A stretch of DNA of 12,608 nt from positions 1 through 12,608 of the forward strand of contig JAEZKD010000313.1 in the NCBI GenBank assembly GCA_023415655.1. The letters are read 5' to 3'. Origin of the DNA: Bacillota bacterium (GTDB taxonomy: Bacteria > Bacillota > Clostridia > Lachnospirales > Lachnospiraceae). Below the pieces are notes generated by a model, which was not told where the DNA came from, did not search any database, and worked only from the letters and a program-made list of their open reading frames with translations. The position numbers and the translations under genes are program-made. Of the stretch, positions 1 to 7,946 are shown piece by piece. Numbering within the stretch: position 1 is the stretch's first letter; each line of letters begins with the position of its first letter.

Positions 1-1105
1 GAGCACCTGTATCATGAATCGTGAGATAATCTCCGATTTCAATCTTAGGTAGCATACGGTCAATTGCAAATTTATCATTATTTTCACATAAGGAACCAGT
101 GACATCATACATATGATCACAAGGTGCCTCCTCTTTTCCAATCACTGTAATATGATGGTAAGCACCATACATTGCTGGTCTCATCAAGTTAACAGCACAC
201 GCATCCACACCAATATACTCCTTGTAGATGTGCTTTTCATGAATTGCCTTTGTAATAAGCTGTCCATAAGGTGCCAACATAAAACGTCCAAGCTCTGTAT
301 AGATAGCAACATCACCCATGCCATTTGGAACAAGAATTTCTTCATAGGCTTTACGTACTCCTTCTCCAATTGCCAAAATATCATTGGGTTCTTGATCTGG
401 ATAATAAGGAATACCAACACCACCAGAAAGATTAATGAACGTAATATGAGCTCCGGTCTTTTCTTTTAACTCAACTGCTAATTCAAATAGGGTTCTAGCA
501 AGCATTGGATAATAATCATTCGTTACTGTATTACTTACTAAGAAGGAGTGGATACCAAAATTCTTAGCACCAAGCTCCATCAATTCCTTATAACCTTGAA
601 TTAACTGATCCTTGGTAAAACCATACTTGGAATCCCCTGGATTATCCATAATCCCATTACTTACTTCGTAAATTCCACCTGGATTGTAACGACAGCATAT
701 TGTTTCAGGAATTCCACATTCCTGTTTTAGAAAATCGATTAAAGTATAATCATCTAAATTAATGATTGCTCCTAATTCTTTTGCCTTTGTAAATTCTCCT
801 TCTGGTGTGTCATTCGAAGAAAACATAATGTCCTGACCAGTAATTCCTAATACCTCAGACATCTCAAGCTCTGTCATGGAAGAACAGTCTGTACCACATC
901 CTTCTTCTTGTAATATTTTTAAGATAAATGGATTTGGTGTGGCTTTTACAGCAAAATACTCTTTGAAGCCTTTATTCCAAGAAAACGCTTGCTTTAATTT
1001 TCTTGCATTTTCACGAATTCCTTTCTCATCATAAATATGAAAAGGGGTTGGATATGTTTTAACTATATTACGAACTTCTTCAAGTGTTACGATCGATTTT
1101 TTCAT
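1..1105 (-). CDS. lysA: Diaminopimelate decarboxylase LysA (partial, C-terminus beyond left edge)
   Basis: Pyridoxal-phosphate enzyme that decarboxylates meso-diaminopimelate to L-lysine, the last step of lysine synthesis, in the cytosol. The 368 visible codons carry the alanine-racemase-like barrel followed by most of the C-terminal beta domain. The PLP lysine is K54 in the stretch EYFAVKATPNP. The phosphate-binding glycine loop is SGGVG at 227-231, ELGR lies at 271-274 (the EPGR position), R309 is in LMRPAMYGAYH, and the catalytic cysteine is C340 in SLCENND, a variant of the usual CESGD. The frame is open to the left edge and ends in HDTGA, so roughly 50 residues are missing if the protein has the family's usual length of about 420. 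The ATG start is supported by AAAGGAG with a 7-nt spacer. It lies 55 bp downstream of the second CDP-glycerol transferase gene with no obvious terminator between, so it is probably co-transcribed. Function is near certain; co-transcription is inferred. Confidence 0.95.
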   Translation of the reverse strand, partial: MKKSIVTLEEVRNIVKTYPTPFHIYDEKGIRENARKLKQAFSWNKGFKEYFAVKATPNPFILKILQEEGCGTDCSSMTELEMSEVLGITGQDIMFSSNDTPEGEFTKAKELGAIINLDDYTLIDFLKQECGIPETICCRYNPGGIYEVSNGIMDNPGDSKYGFTKDQLIQGYKELMELGAKNFGIHSFLVSNTVTNDYYPMLARTLFELAVELKEKTGAHITFINLSGGVGIPYYPDQEPNDILAIGEGVRKAYEEILVPNGMGDVAIYTELGRFMLAPYGQLITKAIHEKHIYKEYIGVDACAVNLMRPAMYGAYHHITVIGKEEAPCDHMYDVTGSLCENNDKFAIDRMLPKIEIGDYLTIHDTGA

Positions 1106-1160
1106 ACTTTTTCTCCTTTTGCCATACTACATTTTAAATTTGCTTCAATATAACGTAAAT

Positions 1161-2369
1161 TTAATTGGATGTCAATGTACCATCTGTCGAAATAGTATCT
1201 GAAAGCAACACTTCAATTGCAGCTTTTGATGCATTCCCATTCTCAAAAGAATGGAACTTCTCACAAAAGGCATGATACTTATCTTTATATAAATCAAAAT
1301 CCATATTCCGAATTTGATCTAACAGATCCATTGTTGTAAGCACAAGTGGACCAGGGGCTTCCTTCACAAAATCAAAATAGAATCCTCGTAATTCTTCCTT
1401 ATATTCCTTTAAATCATACACATAAAAAATCATCGGACGGTGAAGCAATGCATAATCAAACATCACAGAAGAATAATCTGTAATTAATAAATCGGCGATT
1501 AGATATAGCTCTGATATGTCATACGAAGAATCCATAACCTGATAAAATCCTCCGTATTTACTAAAATCAAGCCGTTCCCTCACCATATAGTGATATTTGA
1601 TTAAAATCACATATTCCTCTGATAATTCCCTGTATAGCAAATCATAATCCAACGGCGCATTCATACGATAACTTGCTTTGTCATAATAGGAATTATCTCT
1701 CCACGTAGGAGCATAAAGAATCACCTTCTTCTTTTGATTCAACTCATACTTTTCTTTTAATTTTTGAATGCTACATGGATTATTTTTCTCAAATAATACA
1801 TCATTTCTTGGATACCCAATCTCTAGCATACTACCATTAAAAGCAAATGCACGTCGGAAAATCTGACTTGAAAAATGATTCTGTGAAATTAGATAATCCC
1901 AGGTGGAGGAATTCTTTTTAAACTCCTCTTGGTATTCTTCTTTTGTCTGATTTCCAGCCATCTGATAGGTATCCATATCAAGCGCTAGCCTTTTCAACGG
2001 AGTTCCATGCCAAGTTTGAAGGTACTTTGTCTTCCTTCTCTTTCTTATGTAGTTTGGTAATCTTGTATCGCTCACTATATATCCAGCAATCGCTAATACA
2101 TAATAGAAACGAAACCGACTCATCTTTACCGCTTTAGCATTCCCTGGTAGCTTTTGCTTTGGATTTTCCAAAAGAAAATAACAACAATACTTTTGATGAT
2201 ACCCCAAACGTACCATTTCTTCATAGATACTTTTTGGATTCCCCCCATAGCTACGACCAAGATTGCTCATAAAGACAATTGTTTTTTTATGAACTGGAAA
2301 AAGTAAGCACATCAACCGATACAGTCCCAATATGCATTGTTTCAAAAGCCTCTTGGCGAATGTTATCAT
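1161..2369 (-). CDS. CDP-glycerol glycerophosphotransferase, single-domain (TagB/TagF family)
   Basis: 402-residue member of the family that transfers glycerol phosphate from CDP-glycerol to a lipid-linked acceptor during teichoic acid synthesis on the inner membrane face. Family hallmarks are visible: SNLGRSYGGNP near 35-45, the WHGTPLK motif at 120-126 with H121, the GYPRND turn at 185-190, a second histidine H260 in LIKYH, and the DYSSVMFDYA motif at 298-307. The two histidines correspond to the essential histidines described in TagF. The first 25 residues are basic and hydrophobic (KRLLKQCILGLYRLMCLLF), which suits peripheral membrane attachment. The length is close to that of a TagB-type primase (about 380-400 residues) and shorter than TagF polymerases, but sequence alone cannot separate primase from polymerase, so no symbol is given. 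ATG start with AAAGGAG 7 nt upstream, 16 bp after tagD. It is the second CDP-glycerol transferase domain in this operon. Confidence 0.92.
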   Translation of the reverse strand: MITFAKRLLKQCILGLYRLMCLLFPVHKKTIVFMSNLGRSYGGNPKSIYEEMVRLGYHQKYCCYFLLENPKQKLPGNAKAVKMSRFRFYYVLAIAGYIVSDTRLPNYIRKRRKTKYLQTWHGTPLKRLALDMDTYQMAGNQTKEEYQEEFKKNSSTWDYLISQNHFSSQIFRRAFAFNGSMLEIGYPRNDVLFEKNNPCSIQKLKEKYELNQKKKVILYAPTWRDNSYYDKASYRMNAPLDYDLLYRELSEEYVILIKYHYMVRERLDFSKYGGFYQVMDSSYDISELYLIADLLITDYSSVMFDYALLHRPMIFYVYDLKEYKEELRGFYFDFVKEAPGPLVLTTMDLLDQIRNMDFDLYKDKYHAFCEKFHSFENGNASKAAIEVLLSDTISTDGTLTSN

Positions 2370-2385
2370 GTGCTTACTCCTTTCT

Positions 2386-2778
2386 TTACAGCTTATGATT
2401 CAAGTCATTCTTAATCTTTGTAGTCGATATCCCATCGGTTCTTGGAAGATATACCACTTCACAGTAATCCTTTAAAAAGTCAAACTGCCCCTTCCAATCA
2501 TCTCCCATAACAAATACATCAATCTCATTGTCCACAACATCTTTTACTTTCTGTTCCCAAGTGTATTCTGGAATTACTTCATCGACATAACGAATGGATT
2601 CCAAAATAACCTTTCGATCTTCATAGGAATGATAGGCTGTCTTATGTTTTAAGGCATTAAATTCGTCACTAGATAAAACCACCAAAAGGTAGTCTCCTAA
2701 CTCTTTTGCACGACGAAGTAAATTAATATGTCCTACATGTAATAAATCATACGTACCATATGTTATAACCTTTTTCAT
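2386..2778 (-). CDS. tagD: Glycerol-3-phosphate cytidylyltransferase TagD
   Basis: Makes CDP-glycerol and pyrophosphate from CTP and glycerol-3-phosphate, supplying the donor for both CDP-glycerol transferase domains of this operon; cytosolic. At 130 residues it has the normal full length. Nucleotidyltransferase signatures are intact: GTYDLLHVGHINLL at 8-21 with H14 and H17 (the HxGH motif), R63, W74, D94 in MGDDW, and RTDGISTT at 113-120. All sit at the same positions as in Bacillus subtilis TagD as I remember that sequence. The gene starts 10 bp after the stop of the upstream glycosyltransferase. Its ribosome site is modest: AAGGTG, 6 nt before the ATG and close to the upstream stop, so translational coupling is likely. 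Identification is very secure. Confidence 0.97.
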   Translation of the reverse strand: MKKVITYGTYDLLHVGHINLLRRAKELGDYLLVVLSSDEFNALKHKTAYHSYEDRKVILESIRYVDEVIPEYTWEQKVKDVVDNEIDVFVMGDDWKGQFDFLKDYCEVVYLPRTDGISTTKIKNDLNHKL

Positions 2779-2788
2779 CCTTTACACC

Positions 2789-3742
2789 TTACCTTTCGTT
2801 ATGTTCATCCTCCACCTCAATTTGGTTTGCAAGATAAATTGGGCGATTTTTCACTTCAATATAAGCCTTACCAAGATATTGTCCTAATATACCCATACAA
2901 AATAGCTGTATTCCTCCAACCATAAGGATCAGGCAAGCTAAAGAGGGCCAACCTGTGGTAGGATCTCCCCATATGATTGTCTTAATTACAATATAGATAA
3001 TCGCCAAAAATGAAATCAAACAAAATACAAGTCCTAGAATGGAAGACATTGCAAGTGGTGCCGTGGAGAATCCGATAATGCCTTCCATGGAATATTTGAT
3101 AAGCTTCCAAAAAGACCATTTTGTTTCTCCAGCAACACGTTCTACATTCTCATAGGCAATCCACTTCGTATGAAATCCAATCCACCCAAAGATACCCTTT
3201 GTAAATCGATTTCTTTCACTCATTTTAAGAATTGCCTCTACCATTTGGCGAGTCATCAGACGATAATCCACGCATCCTTCTACAATTTCAATTTTACTTA
3301 ATTTGGATATGATCTGATAAAATTTTCTCGATAAGAAGGATCTAAACTTTGGTTCTCCATCACGTGTTACGCGTCTGGCAGCAACACTGTCATAACCTTC
3401 ATCGACGATACCATGATACATATCAATTAACATCATTGGGGGATGCTGTAAATCCGCATCAAGAATTGCTACATAATCTCCCTTCGCGTATTCCAGTCCC
3501 GCATACATCGCTGCTTCCTTCCCAAAATTACGAGAAAATGAAATATATTTTATTCGCTTATCCTTATTGCGTAGGTCTTTCATAATGGATAAGGTCTGAT
3601 CCGAAGAACCATCATTGATGAATAGTACTTCGAATTCAACCTCATCTTTTAATAAATCTGCTACACGGACGATTTCATCATAAAATAATGGTAATACCTC
3701 TTGTTCGTTAAAACAAGGTACAATTGCTGTCAAACGTTTCAC
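2789..3742 (-). CDS. Membrane-anchored family 2 glycosyltransferase (GtrB/DPM1-like)
   Basis: 317-residue glycosyltransferase of the polyprenyl-phosphate sugar transferase type, which moves a sugar from a nucleotide donor onto undecaprenyl phosphate at the inner membrane face. The N-terminal GT-A domain has VPCFNEQE at 8-15, FINDGSSD at 41-48 and the metal-binding LDADLQHPP at 94-102 (DAD at 95-97), followed by the conserved VDYRLM and RNRFTKG region at 158-183. Two hydrophobic membrane helices follow, about 229-255 and 265-288, and then a short charged tail, which is the GtrB/CsbB layout. The start is GTG: no in-frame ATG lies nearby upstream, GGAGG sits 7 nt before it, and the normal GT2 N-terminus begins at once. 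No flippase or periplasmic GT-C partner is encoded in the window. The likely role is supplying lipid-linked sugar for decorating the wall polymer; sugar and acceptor cannot be told. Confidence 0.9.
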   Translation of the reverse strand: MKRLTAIVPCFNEQEVLPLFYDEIVRVADLLKDEVEFEVLFINDGSSDQTLSIMKDLRNKDKRIKYISFSRNFGKEAAMYAGLEYAKGDYVAILDADLQHPPMMLIDMYHGIVDEGYDSVAARRVTRDGEPKFRSFLSRKFYQIISKLSKIEIVEGCVDYRLMTRQMVEAILKMSERNRFTKGIFGWIGFHTKWIAYENVERVAGETKWSFWKLIKYSMEGIIGFSTAPLAMSSILGLVFCLISFLAIIYIVIKTIIWGDPTTGWPSLACLILMVGGIQLFCMGILGQYLGKAYIEVKNRPIYLANQIEVEDEHNER

Positions 3743-3754
3743 AGTTCCCCCTCC
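3743..3754 (-). promoter_or_regulatory. Ribosome binding site fixing a GTG start
   Basis: GGAGG at 3750-3754 (minus strand) with a 7-nt spacer before a GTG codon at 3742-3740. It lies in the 23-bp gap between the pyruvyl transferase stop and the glycosyltransferase, and decides the non-ATG start of the latter. Confidence 0.8.
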
Positions 3755-3765
3755 AATGCCAAGCG

Positions 3766-4869
3766 TTATATTCCTAACGCACGATGCAGGAATTCATAAG
3801 ATGTCTTTTGTAGCTCGTGGATTCTCTTTCTCAATTCTTCCTTATCCTCAATATCAAACTGATGAATATCATGAAATTCATTTGGATTATATACAATATG
3901 AGATTCCAAGCCAACCGACTTTAATAAATCGCTTGTTCTTGCACCCGTACTTGTATGCAACATTGAAATAAATGGTTTCTCATAAATAAGTGAGAATACC
4001 GTTGCATGAAATGAGTTCGTCAATACATATTCTGCATGCTCAATTTCACTTAAAAATTCAGCAGCAGTATCTGTATAATAGGAACCAAGCTCGTTACGAA
4101 ATACGGTTGGTGGTTTACGTTGAATCACTGGAATTCCAATAGCTACAGACAAACGATTTGCAAACTGAACTAATTCTTTATTGGTCTCCATCATATATAC
4201 TAAAATATATCGTTGCCCTTCAAATAAACCCGGCTTTTTCAATTCTTCATAGTCTTTACGATCAAGCAATAGGGTTGGATCTAATACCACCTCCACTGGA
4301 TGCTCTGTAAGTGCCTCTATTGCTGGACGAGCACTTGCCTCACGCACTGAAATCGCAGTATAGCTCGCTAAGCTCTGAGCAAATTGCTCTCTGTACTGTG
4401 GTAGAATGTATTCTCGACCTACGCTAGCTGCATATGATATTTTCTTCGCACTAGGCTCTGCGAAATCCAATGTATATGCTGGATCAAATCCATCGGTATG
4501 ATCACTATTCCAAACCTGATCACTACCTGTAATATAAGCATCCAATCCAAGTTTTCCGTTCTTTAATTCCTCATAAGTTGTAAAATCACCCACTAACTTA
4601 AAATTATCGCGGATAAAGTTACGATACTTTCTATTCTTATAAACCTGCATTTTAACACGGTCACGATATTTTTTCTTAAGAACATACTTTATCTTTTTCT
4701 TAAAGGTGTCCTGTTTTGGAGCCATATACAAACGATCTATAATAAACGGATGGTAATGAACCACACAAGGATCAGCACCCATATTCTTTAATACTTTTTG
4801 TAATGCCCAAGTCTGTAGACTTGCACCATAATTGTGTGCGTTATGAAATGTAACAACACCAACCTTCAT
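3766..4869 (-). CDS. Polysaccharide pyruvyl transferase family protein
   Basis: 367-residue member of the family (PF04230 type) that adds ketal-linked pyruvate from phosphoenolpyruvate to sugars of cell-surface polymers. Recognisable features: the N-terminal VGVVTFHNAHNYGASLQTWALQ (residues 3-24), GSDQVWN at 115-121, the VLDPTLLL strand at 195-202, TNSFHATVFSLIY at 284-296 and the segment STGARTSDLL at 307-316 near the end of the fold. A strongly basic stretch at about 56-85 (KKKIKYVLKKKYRDR onward) could contact membrane or an anionic polymer. The ATG overlaps the stop of the upstream fusion gene by one base (TAATG), and a strong AAGGAGG lies inside the end of that gene, so the two are translationally coupled. 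Context points to modification of the glycerol-phosphate polymer or its linked sugar. Substrate is unknown, and some family members have other acceptors. Confidence 0.88.
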   Translation of the reverse strand: MKVGVVTFHNAHNYGASLQTWALQKVLKNMGADPCVVHYHPFIIDRLYMAPKQDTFKKKIKYVLKKKYRDRVKMQVYKNRKYRNFIRDNFKLVGDFTTYEELKNGKLGLDAYITGSDQVWNSDHTDGFDPAYTLDFAEPSAKKISYAASVGREYILPQYREQFAQSLASYTAISVREASARPAIEALTEHPVEVVLDPTLLLDRKDYEELKKPGLFEGQRYILVYMMETNKELVQFANRLSVAIGIPVIQRKPPTVFRNELGSYYTDTAAEFLSEIEHAEYVLTNSFHATVFSLIYEKPFISMLHTSTGARTSDLLKSVGLESHIVYNPNEFHDIHQFDIEDKEELRKRIHELQKTSYEFLHRALGI

Positions 4870-7808
4870 TATTTGGATACCTCCTTAAGCACCTTGTGAA
4901 ACTCAAACTTCGGATTGTCATTCAACAGTAATTTCACTTTATTCTCACTAATTGCTTTGCTTGGAAGTTTGGTAAGCTCATGCGTTCCAACCACATAATC
5001 AAAGTATTCTAAACGCTTAGCAAAATAATCAATTCTCTTTCTATAATTATGATTGGATGCATAGTTTGCACTATCAAACGCTTTAAAGTTATATATTTTA
5101 GTTCCTTCAAACGCTTTGCACATGTGGAATAAAATGCGATCGGTACAAGACAAGTTGATGACAACATCAAAATGAGCTGTGCCAAAATATTTATCTTTTT
5201 CACGTTTACCGAGCTCATTGAGATAACGTTCTGTACGCTTCGTGGAGAACCCGAACTTAAATGCTTGAAGACATGCCAAACGGTCCTTGATCGTATAGTT
5301 CACATCAAACACAATCGGAATATAACCAATCTCTTCTCTTAGCTTTGACAACATGGAAGTAGCCTTTTTTGCTGTCGAAGACTTCATACACAGGTACACG
5401 TTATACTTGGATACATTTAAGGAATTTAAACGTTCAATCAAATGCTCCGTTATTTCATTGTTACGAATTCCATTAATTAAAACCAATACATTCTTCTTAT
5501 TATCTTTCTCAATTGACTCTAGAGAGAAGGATGGTTGGTGATTCAAGAATAAGGTTTCGCAAACTTCACTTGCGGTAGTAGCACGATCATGACTACAGAA
5601 TTGCTCAAAGAAGCGTGGATAGGAGGAATCCTCATCAATTGCTTTTGCAAGTTCTTTCACCGTATCACAGATTGGGAACTCTACTTGATTTAGATCCAGG
5701 TACATACCACGGTTATTTAAATACTCTTCTCGGTCATACGTAAAGAGTAAGATCTTCTTTTTCGAAACAGCATAGTCAAACATAATACTGGAGTAATCAG
5801 TAATTAAGCCATCCGTTGCATTCAAGAAGTCATAGGTCTCATATTCTTCTGGGAATGGTACAATATGCTTAAATTCTTCATAGTTGAGACCAGATTTTAC
5901 GAATGGATGTAATTTAACATAAATAATCTGATCATCACGCAGATATTCATCTAACTCATAAAAATAACTATATAATTCTGCAATCTGTTTTTTATTCTCT
6001 TTCTTATTTAGTAAACCTCTCCAAGTTGGCATGTAAGCTAATACTTGCATGTCCTCAATGCCAAGTTCACTACGAATTTCATCATAACGGTTTGTATTAA
6101 AAAAGGCTGAGTTTCTTGGATAACCAGATAACATAATCTTTCCATCAAATAGTGGAGCAATCATATAGTCTTTTACAAAAATATCCCTTGAGAATTCATT
6201 CTGATATAACAAATAATCCGCGATATAAAAGTTTCTCTGCACATTGCCAAGACCATATTCACGCTGTGGAACGATACGACCCATCCCCTTTAACGGTGTT
6301 CCATGCCATGTATTGAGATATACTTGTTCCTTCTTCTTAATAAAGTAGGTAGGGAAGCTTGTATCCGTAATCAGATATTTTGCGGTTGCAAGTACTTTCA
6401 AATACTCTTTACTATCTGTCGTAACAATATCCACATAATCAATGCCATAACGTGAAAGGAGCTCTGTATACTTTCCGATCAGATTCTCCTTTAATGTTAA
6501 CATAATATGAAAATCTTGATATTTTTCATCTCCCATAGCAAGTAACATCTGAAAGATATTACCAGCAATATCATCGCCATGCTTTGATTCAAATAAAACA
6601 TCCTTTGGATTTACCGGACATTTTTCATAGTATAGTGTATAGCGAACATCCTTTGGTAAATGTAATAACTTAATTCCAGGAATGTGGTTAGCAATAAAAC
6701 GAACCTTATTCTTCGCTTTTGTAAATTTCTCTATTTTTTTCTTAACTTTATCTAGGAACTTCTTTAGTTTTCTTAATATTTTAACTACAAAAACAGGAGT
6801 ATATTCACGTATTGTAGCCGTACGAATCATCTTTCCACGACTTGTATACTTCTTAATCTTTGTTTTTGATGCTTTGGAAGCGGTATATTTTAGATAACGA
6901 TTTTCTCGCCAATTCGGAAAGTTTGACTCCAAAAAATTCATAGAACGATTGATCATCTCTTTTTTTATCTTTAATTTGCCCTTAGTTGCTGTATCAAAGA
7001 TAGAATTATAACGTATTAAAAGATGTCGAGCACAGATGTACTCAACTTCTTCTTGAAATTCATCATACGTATTCTGTTTTTTCATCCCCTCTACAAATAA
7101 CTCAAGCGCTTTTACAACATCCAGTGTCCCCTCACTGAAATTACTTAAAAAGCTTCCTTGATTCGAACGTCGATAATTGTACAAACGATCTTCAATTACA
7201 CCAATGCTTTTGGCCGCTGTCATCACACAATACATGATTGCAAGATCTTCAAAACGAAGTTTTTCTGGGAATTTGTATCGTTCAAATAAGGATCTACGAT
7301 ATAACTTGTCCCAAGGGAATGGTGAGATATGTGTTAACTCAAACTTGGTATCATGAATATCAAAGTTACGACCAATTGTGATTTCATAAGCTTTGCCTGC
7401 TTTTTTACGTATCTCATTTGTAGTATCATTCACAAATACATCATAATATCTACAAATAACAATATCATTATTATCTTTGCTTGCTTTTTCGTAAAGCAAC
7501 TCACACATGTTCAATTCTAAAAAATCATCACTATCAGCAAAGAGAATGTACTCACCCTTTGCTCTTTCAATTCCATAATTTCGTGCATGACTCACTCCAC
7601 GGTTCTCAGTCGTATACACATGTACCATTTCGGGATACTTTGCTTCATATTCCTTTAAGATAGCAAGACTCCCATCCGTACTTCCATCATTAACAATAAT
7701 TACTTCGATTTCTTTTAATGTCTGATGAACGATGCTCTCTAAGCACATCCCAACATACTGTTCGACATTATAAACCGGCATAATAATGCTTATCTTACAT
7801 TGTGCCAA
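4869..7808 (-). CDS. Bifunctional family 2 glycosyltransferase / CDP-glycerol glycerophosphotransferase with extra C-terminal domain
   Basis: 979-residue cytoplasmic, probably membrane-associated enzyme. Residues 1-310 are a GT-A glycosyltransferase: SIIMPVYN at 7-14, VNDGSTDGS at 39-47, the metal-binding ADSDD at 91-95 and FEDLA at 186-190. Residues 311-370 form a lysine-rich linker. Residues 385-755 are a TagF-like domain with SKHGDDIAGN at 408-417, WHGTPLK at 501-507 (H502), GYPRN at 562-566, KLHP at 632-635 (H634) and DYSSIMFDYA at 671-680. Residues 770-979 look like a Rossmann-type half domain that I cannot assign. The fusion suggests one protein adds both a sugar and glycerol phosphate to the growing chain. 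It is the first gene of the operon and lies about 40 nt from a predicted transcription start. The start is TTG: GGAGG is 8 nt upstream, the only nearby ATG is out of frame, and the next in-frame Met (10) would cut into the first beta strand. Fusions of the first two domains are known in Firmicutes; acceptor and sugar are not evident. Confidence 0.9.
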   Translation of the reverse strand: MAQCKISIIMPVYNVEQYVGMCLESIVHQTLKEIEVIIVNDGSTDGSLAILKEYEAKYPEMVHVYTTENRGVSHARNYGIERAKGEYILFADSDDFLELNMCELLYEKASKDNNDIVICRYYDVFVNDTTNEIRKKAGKAYEITIGRNFDIHDTKFELTHISPFPWDKLYRRSLFERYKFPEKLRFEDLAIMYCVMTAAKSIGVIEDRLYNYRRSNQGSFLSNFSEGTLDVVKALELFVEGMKKQNTYDEFQEEVEYICARHLLIRYNSIFDTATKGKLKIKKEMINRSMNFLESNFPNWRENRYLKYTASKASKTKIKKYTSRGKMIRTATIREYTPVFVVKILRKLKKFLDKVKKKIEKFTKAKNKVRFIANHIPGIKLLHLPKDVRYTLYYEKCPVNPKDVLFESKHGDDIAGNIFQMLLAMGDEKYQDFHIMLTLKENLIGKYTELLSRYGIDYVDIVTTDSKEYLKVLATAKYLITDTSFPTYFIKKKEQVYLNTWHGTPLKGMGRIVPQREYGLGNVQRNFYIADYLLYQNEFSRDIFVKDYMIAPLFDGKIMLSGYPRNSAFFNTNRYDEIRSELGIEDMQVLAYMPTWRGLLNKKENKKQIAELYSYFYELDEYLRDDQIIYVKLHPFVKSGLNYEEFKHIVPFPEEYETYDFLNATDGLITDYSSIMFDYAVSKKKILLFTYDREEYLNNRGMYLDLNQVEFPICDTVKELAKAIDEDSSYPRFFEQFCSHDRATTASEVCETLFLNHQPSFSLESIEKDNKKNVLVLINGIRNNEITEHLIERLNSLNVSKYNVYLCMKSSTAKKATSMLSKLREEIGYIPIVFDVNYTIKDRLACLQAFKFGFSTKRTERYLNELGKREKDKYFGTAHFDVVINLSCTDRILFHMCKAFEGTKIYNFKAFDSANYASNHNYRKRIDYFAKRLEYFDYVVGTHELTKLPSKAISENKVKLLLNDNPKFEFHKVLKEVSK

Positions 7809-7821
7809 TTTTTCACCCTCC
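7809..7821 (-). promoter_or_regulatory. Ribosome binding site fixing a TTG start
   Basis: GGAGG at 7817-7821 (minus strand), within the longer match TTAGGAGGG, with an 8-nt spacer to the TTG at 7808-7806. The GTG overlapping this site and the ATG just downstream are both in other frames and soon stopped, so TTG is the only sensible start for the fusion gene. Confidence 0.8.
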
Positions 7822-7855
7822 TAAATAAGGCCAAACTTTAGTCCATACTGCAACC

Positions 7856-7884
7856 ATTATACTTCCTTTACAATCCTTAATCAA
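7856..7884 (-). promoter_or_regulatory. Predicted sigma-A promoter for the wall-polymer operon
   Basis: On the minus strand, TTGATT at 7884-7879 (four of six bases of the -35 consensus), a 17-bp spacer, and a perfect TATAAT at 7861-7856. Transcription would start near 7849, leaving a leader of about 40 nt before the TTG start with no room for a riboswitch. Spacing and position are convincing, but this is a prediction from consensus only. Confidence 0.65.
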
Positions 7885-7916
7885 TAGAAAAAATTACTTC
7901 CTTTCACTGAGTTTCA

Positions 7917-7927
7917 TATGATATAAT
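7917..7927 (+). promoter_or_regulatory. Predicted extended -10 promoter for the topoisomerase operon
   Basis: TATGATATAAT combines the Gram-positive TRTGN extension with a perfect TATAAT at 7922-7927. No good -35 element is seen 17-18 bp upstream, which is typical of extended -10 promoters. Transcription would start near 7934, giving a leader of about 155 nt before the B-subunit gene. A weaker second candidate is TTGCGA at 7965-7970, 17 bp, TAATAT at 7988-7993. The divergent wall-operon promoter lies about 35 bp away without overlap. Confidence 0.65.
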
Positions 7928-7930
7928 GTA

Positions 7931-7946
7931 GTTTAGCAGTTTAGCA
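7931..7946 (+). repeat. Tandem 8-bp direct repeat in the topoisomerase leader
   Basis: GTTTAGCA occurs twice head to tail (7931-7938 and 7939-7946), starting 4 bp after the -10 hexamer and so covering the predicted transcription start. A second small repeat, TGCGAT at 7966-7971 and 7973-7978, lies further down the leader. Position suits an operator, but no known binding site is recognised. Confidence 0.6.

Noticed and set aside
113..469. Plus-strand open frame of 118 codons
   Set aside because: It lies entirely antisense to lysA, whose minus-strand frame has all family motifs, and the translation resembles nothing known.
1106..1160. Internal promoter for lysA (TTGAAG with a downstream TATGGC)
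   Set aside because: The -10 match is poor and it overlaps the ribosome binding site; too weak to annotate.
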